Source: Candidatus Schekmanbacteria bacterium GWA2_38_11 (lineage in GTDB: Bacteria; Schekmanbacteria; GWA2-38-11). Taken from it: 9,547 nt of DNA. The notes beneath the pieces are model-generated. The model saw nothing but the letters and a program-made list of their open reading frames with translations. It had not been told where the DNA came from and ran no database searches. Position numbers and translations under genes: made by a program. The stretch is from positions 1 to 9,547 of the forward strand of contig MGDB01000060.1 in the NCBI GenBank assembly GCA_001790645.1. Reading direction: 5' to 3'. Numbering within the stretch: the stretch's first letter is position 1; every line of letters starts with the position of its first letter. Positions 1-5,804 of the stretch are shown here, piece by piece.

Positions 1-254
1 GCTACCCCAGTGTAAAAGATGTTCCGGAAAAAATTGAGATCCTTGAGGTTTTCCGTCCGTCTGACCAGGCACTTAATGTTGTCAAGGAAGCTGTTGAGAG
101 GAAGGCAGAGAGAGGGGATATAGAGGTCATCTGGCTCCAGGAGGGCATTGCGAATGATGAGGCTAAAGAGTTAGCTGAAAAGGCAGGCATTAAGTTTATT
201 CAGGATAAATGTATGTATAAGGAATTTGTGAAAGTTTTTCCGGATAGAGAGTGA
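1..254 (+). CDS. CoA-binding domain protein (YccU-like), 3' end only
   Basis: This is the C-terminal part of a gene that begins before the window; the first complete codon is at base 3 and TGA is at 252-254, leaving about 83 residues. The fragment reads YPSVKDVPEKIEI, then VFRPSDQALNVVKEA, IEVIWLQEGIANDEA and a closing IKFIQDKCMYKEF. This is the pattern of the second half of the small Rossmann-fold CoA-binding proteins (YccU/CoA_binding_2 family, about 130-150 aa): a 'YPSxxDVPE' turn, an 'EVFRP' strand, a 'VWLQxGIxNxEA' helix start and a late 'DxC' segment. Bases 1-2 (gc) are compatible with a Cys codon before the Tyr, as in many relatives. These proteins are cytoplasmic. CoA binding is inferred from fold, and the physiological role is not well established. 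It ends 58 bases before larE, and a consensus promoter lies between, so it is probably not required for larE transcription. Confidence 0.8.
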   Translation, partial: YPSVKDVPEKIEILEVFRPSDQALNVVKEAVERKAERGDIEVIWLQEGIANDEAKELAEKAGIKFIQDKCMYKEFVKVFPDRE

Positions 255-267
255 GACAAACCCTTCC

Positions 268-296
268 TTGACAAAAAGCCCTGATAAAAATATAAA
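268..296 (+). promoter_or_regulatory. Sigma70-type promoter for larE
   Basis: TTGACA at 268-273 and TATAAA at 291-296 are separated by exactly 17 bases, a near-consensus housekeeping promoter lying in the gap between the CoA-binding gene (stop at 254) and larE (ATG at 313). A start point about 7 bases after the -10 box falls near 303. The Shine-Dalgarno GGAGG (303-307) would then be at or next to the 5' end of the mRNA and the leader would be only about 10 bases long. The boxes are seen; activity is inferred. Confidence 0.65.
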
Positions 297-312
297 GTAA
301 GCGGAGGATTTA

Positions 313-1122
313 ATGGGAAAAACAGAGGAAAAACTTCAGAGACTTAAGGAAATATTAAAGGGGTTAGAAAGCGTGCTTGTAGCCTTTTCAGGCGGGGTTG
401 ACAGCACATTCCTTTTAAAGGTTGCACTTAATACCCTTGCCCATGAATCGGTTCTGGCTGTGACAGCAACCTCTGAAACCTACCCGAAGCGTGAGCTTGA
501 TGAAGCAATCTCGATAGCAAAGGAATTCGGGGCAAAGCATATCCTTATAGAATCAGGGGAAGTGGATATACCGGAGTTTCAGTATAACCCTACAAACAGG
601 TGCTATTACTGTAAACATGAGTTATTCTCCAAACTAAAAGATACGGCAAACCAATACGGATTAAAATATGTCCTTGACGGGACAAACCTCAACGATGTCC
701 AAAACGACCACAGACCCGGCAAGCTTGCAGCCGACGAGCTCGGGGTGCGGAGCCCACTTCTTGAGGCAGGCATGGCCAAGAAAGATATCCGTTATCTATC
801 CAAAGCCTTAGGACTTCTTACATGGGAAAAGCCTGAGTTCGCATGTCTTTCATCAAGGTTTCCTTATGGTACTCCTATAACAAGGGAAAAGTTATCAATG
901 GTTGAGAAGGCTGAGGATTTTTTAAAAGATATAGGTTTTAAACAATTAAGGGTCAGACACCACGGTGAAGTAGCCCGGATAGAAGTGGAAGAGATGGACC
1001 TTAAAAGGTTTCTTGAAAACGGCTTGAAATTAAAGGTGATAAAAAGGTTTAAGGAAATAGGCTTTAAATATGTTACTATTGACCTGCAGGGATACAGGCG
1101 GGGCAGCATGAACGAACCTTGA
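313..1122 (+). CDS. larE: LarE-type ATP-dependent sacrificial sulfur transferase (PP-loop), three-cysteine form
   Basis: The 269-residue protein is a typical full-length LarE. LarE adenylates and then sulfurates the carboxylates of pyridinium biscarboxylic acid mononucleotide, a step in making the nickel-pincer cofactor of lactate racemase and related LarA enzymes, in the cytoplasm. The PP-loop ATP site SGGVDST is at residues 26-32, and a conserved DGTN follows at 122-125. Cysteines stand at 97 and 100 (NRCYYCKHELF) and at 178 (EFACLSSRFPYG). In LarE proteins with only the last of these, that Cys gives up its own sulfur; proteins with all three bind a [4Fe-4S] cluster thought to carry a transferable sulfide, so this one is predicted to be the cluster type. 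The ATG follows GCGGAGG (301-307) with 5-base spacing. No larA, larB or larC is next to it; the gene has its own promoter and terminator, so it reads as a one-gene unit. Family assignment is firm, but an orphan LarE could serve another sulfur-transfer reaction. Confidence 0.92.
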   Translation: MGKTEEKLQRLKEILKGLESVLVAFSGGVDSTFLLKVALNTLAHESVLAVTATSETYPKRELDEAISIAKEFGAKHILIESGEVDIPEFQYNPTNRCYYCKHELFSKLKDTANQYGLKYVLDGTNLNDVQNDHRPGKLAADELGVRSPLLEAGMAKKDIRYLSKALGLLTWEKPEFACLSSRFPYGTPITREKLSMVEKAEDFLKDIGFKQLRVRHHGEVARIEVEEMDLKRFLENGLKLKVIKRFKEIGFKYVTIDLQGYRRGSMNEP

Positions 1123-1188
1123 CCTCTATGTTTTTCCCTTGACAGTCCGGCCATTGTAATATAAAAAATACGAAAGAGTTAGTCGGGT

Positions 1189-1215
1189 AAGTGGACTAAT
1201 TGAGTCCACTTTTTT
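1189..1215 (+). terminator. Rho-independent terminator after larE
   Basis: AAGTGGACT (1189-1197) pairs perfectly with AGTCCACTT (1203-1211) around a 5-base loop, and a run of six T covers 1210-1215. It stands 67 bases after the larE stop and ends 33 bases before the truB ATG. It should close the larE transcript and separate it from the downstream ribosomal/RNA-processing genes. The structure is seen directly; function follows from the standard intrinsic terminator form. Confidence 0.88.
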
Positions 1216-1247
1216 GCTTTTCTCAGCAAATATTTTTAATGCCTTAA

Positions 1248-1952
1248 ATGGATGGTGCATTTAATATTTATAAAGAAAAAGGGGTTTCATCCTTTTACGT
1301 TGTCAAGAGGTTAAGGAGAATTTTAGGTGTTAAAAAATGCGGCCATGCAGGGACCCTTGATCCTGCGGCTGAGGGTGTAATTCCGGTATGCGTCGGGAAG
1401 GGGACAAAAGCGGTTTCCTTTTTGCAGGATGGAGAGAAATCCTACGAGGCAGTTATCAGGTTTGGAATAAGCACAGACACTCAGGACACTGATGGTAAGA
1501 TTATAAGGCAGTGTGATACCGGTGAGATTGATATAAAAAAAATTAAGGAGGCGCTTGAGCGTTTTACCGGACCGCAAGAGCAGATACCTCCAATGTTCTC
1601 TGCATTAAGGTTTAAGGGAAGACGGTTATATCATTTTGCAAGGGAAGGTAAGGAGGTACCGAGAAAGCCAAGAAGAATTAATATATATGAAATTAAACTT
1701 CTTGATTTTTCTTTTCCTGATTTAAAGATTTTGGTAAGATGCTCAAAAGGGACCTATATCAGGACATTAGCTTCTGACATAGGTGATTATTTTGGATGCG
1801 GAGCGCATTTATTTTCGCTAAAACGGGTTAAGGTTGGGAGTTTTTCAATAGAAAACTCCCTCAGGATAGAAGAAGTCCAGGAGCTTGTAAAAGAGGGAAG
1901 AATTAACGAGAAGATTTATTTGGTTGAAGATCTTTTGAAGGGCAGAGATTAG
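1248..1952 (+). CDS. truB: tRNA pseudouridine(55) synthase TruB, short form
   Basis: TruB isomerises uridine 55 in the T-loop of tRNAs. The protein starts MDGAFNIYKEKGVSSF, close to the family's usual N-terminus, which fixes ATG 1248 even though no Shine-Dalgarno precedes it. The signature GHAGTLDPAAEG is at 32-43, with catalytic Asp38. PPMFSALRFKGRRLY (114-128) and the KGTYIRTLASDIG segment (167-179) are also family motifs. At 234 residues it is well below the ~310 of E. coli or B. subtilis; the C-terminal PUA-like domain appears reduced or absent, as in other short bacterial TruBs. It lies directly upstream of rpsO and pnp, the order seen in many bacteria (rbfA-truB-rpsO-pnp). Here the upstream neighbour is larE with a terminator, so the nusA-infB-rbfA part is not adjacent. 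No clear promoter was found between the terminator and the ATG; a weak TTTAAT at 1235-1240 would give a nearly leaderless mRNA. Confidence 0.95.
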   Translation: MDGAFNIYKEKGVSSFYVVKRLRRILGVKKCGHAGTLDPAAEGVIPVCVGKGTKAVSFLQDGEKSYEAVIRFGISTDTQDTDGKIIRQCDTGEIDIKKIKEALERFTGPQEQIPPMFSALRFKGRRLYHFAREGKEVPRKPRRINIYEIKLLDFSFPDLKILVRCSKGTYIRTLASDIGDYFGCGAHLFSLKRVKVGSFSIENSLRIEEVQELVKEGRINEKIYLVEDLLKGRD

Positions 1953-1973
1953 GGTAAGAATAAAAATAAAATC

Positions 1974-2073
1974 CTAAATCCGAAATTCTAAACCCTAAAT
2001 AAATTCAAATTATCCAAATCCAAAAAGTTTGGAACATTTGGTATTTCGAATTTTGATATTGCTTGAAATTTAG
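1974..2073. repeat. AT-rich imperfect inverted repeat between truB and rpsO
   Basis: The 157-base gap between truB and rpsO is largely one imperfect palindrome. The left arm is made of CTAAAT, GAAATTC, TCTAAA and AAATTCAAAT motifs; the right arm carries their complements (ATTTGG, TTTCGAATTTT, GAAATTTAG). The centre is a hairpin in which TCCAAA (2019-2024) pairs with TTTGGA (2028-2033) over a 3-base loop. CCAAA (2014-2018) pairs with TTTGG (2037-2041) across a small bulge. The same vocabulary (AAATTCTAAACCCTAAAT here, AAATTCTAAACTCTAAAC at 7476) recurs between purS and purC, so this is a dispersed family. No coding potential is visible. A weak promoter-like pair, TTGAAA 2063-2068 and TAAATA 2086-2091 with 17-base spacing, sits at its right edge and could serve rpsO. 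Confidence 0.65.
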
Positions 2074-2103
2074 TATTTAAGAATGTAAATATTAAATTTA
2101 TTT

Positions 2104-2111
2104 AAGGAGGT
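2104..2111 (+). promoter_or_regulatory. Strong Shine-Dalgarno that sets the rpsO start
   Basis: AAGGAGGT is a full anti-16S match. It ends 7 bases before TTG 2119. The in-frame GTG at 2110 lies inside this site and so cannot be its start codon. The site therefore selects TTG 2119 and gives the standard 89-residue S15. Confidence 0.85.
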
Positions 2112-2118
2112 GAAATCT

Positions 2119-2388
2119 TTGGTTCTAAATAAGGCGGTAAAGTCAGGTATAATTAGTAAATTCCAGCACGATGAAAAGGATACCGGTTCCCCAGAGGTAC
2201 AGATAGCTATTTTCAGCGAGAGGATTAATTATTTAACCGAGCACTTTAAAACCCATAAAAAAGACCACCATTCAAGAAGAGGACTTCTTAAATTAGTTGG
2301 TAAGCGAAGAAGGCTTCTTGCTTATCTCAAGGACACGGATCCTGAGAGATACAAGGCCATTGTTGAAAAACTTAATTTAAGAAAATAA
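2119..2388 (+). CDS. rpsO: 30S ribosomal protein S15
   Basis: S15 is a primary binder of the central domain of 16S rRNA and seeds assembly of the 30S platform. From TTG 2119 the product is 89 residues, the usual bacterial size. It carries the near-invariant [10 protein letters not shown] (21-30), the [19 protein letters not shown] stretch (40-58) and the basic [12 protein letters not shown] run. A longer reading from GTG 2110 would add three residues not seen in the family and would start within the Shine-Dalgarno. In many bacteria S15 represses its own translation by binding its leader. The leader here is AT-rich repeat, and I cannot identify a specific S15-binding structure in it. The truB-rpsO-pnp order is conserved widely, and pnp follows after a 64-base gap with no obvious intrinsic terminator, so co-transcription is likely. 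Confidence 0.97.
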   Translation: MVLNKAVKSGIISKFQHDEKDTGSPEVQIAIFSERINYLTEHFKTHKKDHHSRRGLLKLVGKRRRLLAYLKDTDPERYKAIVEKLNLRK

Positions 2389-2452
2389 TTTAAAACTAAA
2401 ACCGGTTAATTGATGGAATTTAATATCCTGATTAGCCAAAGGTATGTTAAAA

Positions 2453-4534
2453 ATGATTAGAAAAGAAATAACGGTTAATAATCTGCCTTTAAGCATTGAA
2501 ACAGGGAGGTTAGCCAAACAGGCTGATGGAGCGGTTCTTATACAATATGGCGATGTAATGTTACTGGTGACAGCAGTAGCCGCGGATAAACCGAGGAAGG
2601 ACATAGATTTTCTTCCTTTTACAGTAGATTACAGGGAAAAGGCTTATGCCGCAGGGAAAATTCCGGGTGGATTTTTCAAGAGGGAAGGAAGACCCCATGA
2701 AAAGGAGATTCTTACCTCACGGCTGATTGACAGGCCTTTAAGACCTCTTTTCCCTGACGGATATTACCATGATGTACAGGTGATAGCCACTGTATTGTCA
2801 GTGGATCAGCAAAATGATCCTGATGTAATTGCCTTAATCGGTGCGTCAACTGCACTTCTGATTTCGAAAATTCCCCTTACTGATGCAGTTGCCGCTGTAA
2901 GAGTTGGAAGAGTGGAAGGAAAACTCATCATAAACCCCACTTATGCTCAGGTTGCAGAGAGTGATATAAATATTATAGTAGCAGGGACAAGAAAAGAGAT
3001 AATGATGGTTGAGGGAGGAGCAAATGAGGTAAGCGAGAAAGATATGATAGAAGCAGTACTTTTTGGTCACCGGCAGATGCAGGATATCATAACACTCCAG
3101 GAAGAGATTGCTGCAGCCGTTTCTTCAAATAAGGATGAAGTAATACCAGGTCCTGATGATCCGGAATTAAAGGCGAGAGTCCGGAAGCTTTCAGTTGCGA
3201 AGATAAACCGTGCTGTGAGGATAAATAAGAAGCAGGAAAGGCAGGATGAACTGGATAAAATTCTTCAGGAGCTCATTGCCGAAGCGGGCGGGGATGAGAC
3301 CAGAGAGTTATTGATTAAAAAATATTACCATGAAGTTGAGAGAGATGAAATGCGCAGGATAATCCTTGATGAGGGGGTCAGGGCTGATGGAAGAGGGCCA
3401 ACAGAAATAAGGCCGATTACATGTGAAATCGGCGTGCTTCCCAGAACTCACGGCTCAGCTGTATTTACAAGGGGAGAGACGCAGGCACTGGCTGTGACTA
3501 CACTTGGCACTGCTGATGACGAGCAGCGGATTGATGCCCTTGAGGGTGAAAGCAGAAAGTCATTCATGCTTCACTACAATTTTCCAGGCTACAGTGTTGG
3601 TGAAACAAGTGCCATGAGAAGCCCCGGGAGAAGGGAAATAGGCCATGGAGCTCTTGCCGACAGAGCACTGGTGCCTGTCCTTCCAAAAGATGAATTTCCT
3701 TATACGATAAGGATAGTATCAGATATTCTGGAATCAAATGGTTCTTCCTCAATGGCAACTGTTTGCGGTTCAATCCTTTCCCTAATGGATGCCGGTGTCC
3801 CGATAAAAGCTCCGGTTGCAGGGATTGCAATGGGGTTAGTAAAAGAGGGAGATAAGGTTTCCATCCTCTCAGATATCCTCGGGATTGAGGACCACCTTGG
3901 AGATATGGATTTTAAGGTTACCGGGACAAGGGCTGGAATAACTGCATTCCAGATGGATGTGAAAATTGCGGGTGTCTCAAAAGAGATTATGGAGAGAGCC
4001 ATGGAGCAGGCCAAGGCAGGAAGGATGCATATTCTTGATAAAATGGAACAGGTTATATCCAGGCCCCGTGAGTCTCTCTCTGTCTATGCACCCCGTATTA
4101 TCAGTTTTTACGTTAACAAGTCTAAAATTGGTGAGATAATAGGCCCAGGGGGTAAAACCATAAGAGGTATTATAGAAAAAACGGGAGCAAAAATTGAGAT
4201 AGATGATGATGGAAAAGTCAATATCTCTTCTGTTGATGAAGAGTCAGCAAAGAAGGCTCTCGAGATGGTTGAGGACATTACCCAGGAACCTGAAATTGGG
4301 AAGATATACATGGGAAAAGTAAAAAAGATTATGGATTTTGGCGCTTTTGTTGAGATATTCCCGAAGACTGAAGGTCTTGTCCATATATCCCAGTTAGCTG
4401 ATTACCGTGTACAGAATGTATCTGATGAAGTTAAAGAGGGAGATGAGATATTAGTCAAATTAATAGATATTGACAATCAGGGAAGACTGAAGCTTAGCAG
4501 GAAAGAAGCCATGAAGGAAAAAGGAAACGATTAG
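2453..4534 (+). CDS. pnp: Polyribonucleotide nucleotidyltransferase (PNPase)
   Basis: PNPase is a trimeric 3'-to-5' phosphorolytic exoribonuclease that also adds tails to RNA. Numbered from ATG 2453 the protein is 693 residues (about 710 in E. coli), with all domains in order. The first RNase PH core carries the FFKREGRPHEKEIL loop (FFKR 74-77; FFRR in E. coli). A helical linker domain follows. The second, catalytic RNase PH core starts near VRADGRGPTEIRP (309-321) and contains EDHLGDMDFKV, with Asp480, Asp486 and Lys488 at the places of E. coli Asp486, Asp492 and Lys494. Then come a KH domain with the GPGG loop (564-567) and an S1 domain (about 616-688) ending in VHISQLADYRV. ATG 2453 was chosen because AAAGG (2438-2442) lies 10 bases upstream; the in-frame ATG 2444 is only 1 base from that site. 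The stop codon directly abuts the next gene's ATG, implying coupling. Confidence 0.97.
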   Translation: MIRKEITVNNLPLSIETGRLAKQADGAVLIQYGDVMLLVTAVAADKPRKDIDFLPFTVDYREKAYAAGKIPGGFFKREGRPHEKEILTSRLIDRPLRPLFPDGYYHDVQVIATVLSVDQQNDPDVIALIGASTALLISKIPLTDAVAAVRVGRVEGKLIINPTYAQVAESDINIIVAGTRKEIMMVEGGANEVSEKDMIEAVLFGHRQMQDIITLQEEIAAAVSSNKDEVIPGPDDPELKARVRKLSVAKINRAVRINKKQERQDELDKILQELIAEAGGDETRELLIKKYYHEVERDEMRRIILDEGVRADGRGPTEIRPITCEIGVLPRTHGSAVFTRGETQALAVTTLGTADDEQRIDALEGESRKSFMLHYNFPGYSVGETSAMRSPGRREIGHGALADRALVPVLPKDEFPYTIRIVSDILESNGSSSMATVCGSILSLMDAGVPIKAPVAGIAMGLVKEGDKVSILSDILGIEDHLGDMDFKVTGTRAGITAFQMDVKIAGVSKEIMERAMEQAKAGRMHILDKMEQVISRPRESLSVYAPRIISFYVNKSKIGEIIGPGGKTIRGIIEKTGAKIEIDDDGKVNISSVDEESAKKALEMVEDITQEPEIGKIYMGKVKKIMDFGAFVEIFPKTEGLVHISQLADYRVQNVSDEVKEGDEILVKLIDIDNQGRLKLSRKEAMKEKGND

Positions 4535-5791
4535 ATGCAATATAGAAAAGAAGAACTTCCTAATGGGATCAGGCTTATCTCAGAGGTTGTTTCGCATGTC
4601 CATTCGGTAGCTGTCGGCATGTGGGTGATGAATGGTTCGAGGGATGAGGATGAAAAGGTAAACGGAGCCTTCCACTTTATTGAACACCTGCTTTTTAAAG
4701 GCACAAAGACAAGGGACGCCAAGAATATTGCTTTTGCCATTGACAGCATTGGCGGCCAATTTGATGCTTTCACCACCCGTGAATACACCTGTTTTTATAT
4801 AAAAGCTCTGGACAAATACCTTGATACCATCATGGAGCTTCTTTCTGACATTTTATTGAACTCAACTTTTGAAGGGGAGGAATTTGTCAAAGAAAAGCAG
4901 GTAATCATGGAAGAAATCAAGATGTCGAAAGACATGCCTGATGACTATCTCCATAATTTATTCTATAAAACTTTTTGGGGAAACCACGGACTGGGCCGAC
5001 CAATTCTTGGAACAAAAAAAACCATAACAGGTCTTACGCCGGAGTTTTTGAGAAAATATTTTAAGACTTCCTATCAGCCTCAAAGGATGATAATCTCTGT
5101 TGTTGGGAATTTCTGCGAAGAGAAATTAATTGATTTAACGAGGAAATATTTTATATTTGAGAACCCGGAAGGAAACAATATCCCCCCGCGGGAAAAGCCA
5201 GTCTGCAAATCTGGTTATGTATTAAAACAAAAGAAACTTGAACAGATTTATTTTTGTTTGGGAATGCCGGGACTGAAGCAGACAAGTGAAGAGAGGTTTA
5301 TAAAGTATATTCTTAACCTTGTTCTGGGAGGGAGCATTAGTTCGAGGCTCTTTCAGAAAATCAGGGAAGAAAGAGGTTTGGTCTATAATATATGTTCCTT
5401 TTTCACTTCCTTCTCTGATTCCGGAATTTTGGAGGTCTTTGGATCGACAAGCCCGGGAAACATTGAGGAGATTCTGAAATTAATATTTAATGAGTTTGAT
5501 GAGATAATTAATAAGGGGATTACTCCAAAGGAGATAGATATAGCAAAAAACCATCTCAAGGCTAATTTTCTGTTGGCTCTTGAAAGTACAAGTACCAGGA
5601 TGAGTAAACTCGCAAAGCAGGAGATCTATTTCAAAGGATTCTTTACTATTGATGAGACGCTGCAGGGAATAGATGCTGTTACGCTGGAACATGTCCAGAA
5701 TTTAGCTAAGAGGTTATTTAAGAGAGAGACAATTGTTTTTGCAGCTACAGGTCTGCTGAAAGAAAATCTGGACATAGCGAGCTTTTATTGA
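4535..5791 (+). CDS. M16-family zinc metallopeptidase (pitrilysin/processing-peptidase type)
   Basis: The 418-residue protein is a one-unit M16 peptidase of the size of bacterial M16B members and mitochondrial processing-peptidase subunits. The inverted zinc motif HFIEH is at 47-51 (His47, His51 ligands, Glu50 catalytic). The third ligand is expected about 76 residues on, where Glu127 stands in VIMEEIKM. The C-terminal half has the partner motif SSRLFQKIREERGLVY with Arg271 and Tyr284, which in this family complete the active site. All key residues are present, so it should be active, probably as a dimer. No signal peptide or membrane segment is visible, so it is likely cytoplasmic. The ATG follows the pnp stop with no gap (TAG-ATG) and AAGG lies at 4521-4524, so translation is probably coupled to pnp. 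A pnp-linked M16 peptidase (ymxG/mlpA in Bacillus) recurs in many bacteria; its natural substrate is not firmly known and I do not infer one. Confidence 0.92.
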   Translation: MQYRKEELPNGIRLISEVVSHVHSVAVGMWVMNGSRDEDEKVNGAFHFIEHLLFKGTKTRDAKNIAFAIDSIGGQFDAFTTREYTCFYIKALDKYLDTIMELLSDILLNSTFEGEEFVKEKQVIMEEIKMSKDMPDDYLHNLFYKTFWGNHGLGRPILGTKKTITGLTPEFLRKYFKTSYQPQRMIISVVGNFCEEKLIDLTRKYFIFENPEGNNIPPREKPVCKSGYVLKQKKLEQIYFCLGMPGLKQTSEERFIKYILNLVLGGSISSRLFQKIREERGLVYNICSFFTSFSDSGILEVFGSTSPGNIEEILKLIFNEFDEIINKGITPKEIDIAKNHLKANFLLALESTSTRMSKLAKQEIYFKGFFTIDETLQGIDAVTLEHVQNLAKRLFKRETIVFAATGLLKENLDIASFY

Positions 5792-5804
5792 AGGAGATAG
5801 CAAA

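Noticed and set aside
864..1154. Open frames on the minus strand, here and opposite truB, pnp, M16, purB, purC and purQ
   Set aside because: They overlap well-recognised + strand genes, lack ribosome sites and show no family motifs; they are shadow frames.
1139..1165. TTGACA at 1139-1144 with TATAAA at 1160-1165 as a truB promoter
   Set aside because: Spacing is only 15 bases and the RNA would run into the strong terminator at 1189-1215 within about 40 bases, so it is unlikely to drive truB.
2110..2118. GTG 2110 as the rpsO start
   Set aside because: It lies within the Shine-Dalgarno AAGGAGGT; TTG 2119 gives the standard 89-residue S15.
2444..2452. ATG 2444 as the pnp start
   Set aside because: The only ribosome site, AAAGG at 2438-2442, is 1 base away; ATG 2453 has usable spacing. 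The difference is three residues and the choice is not certain.
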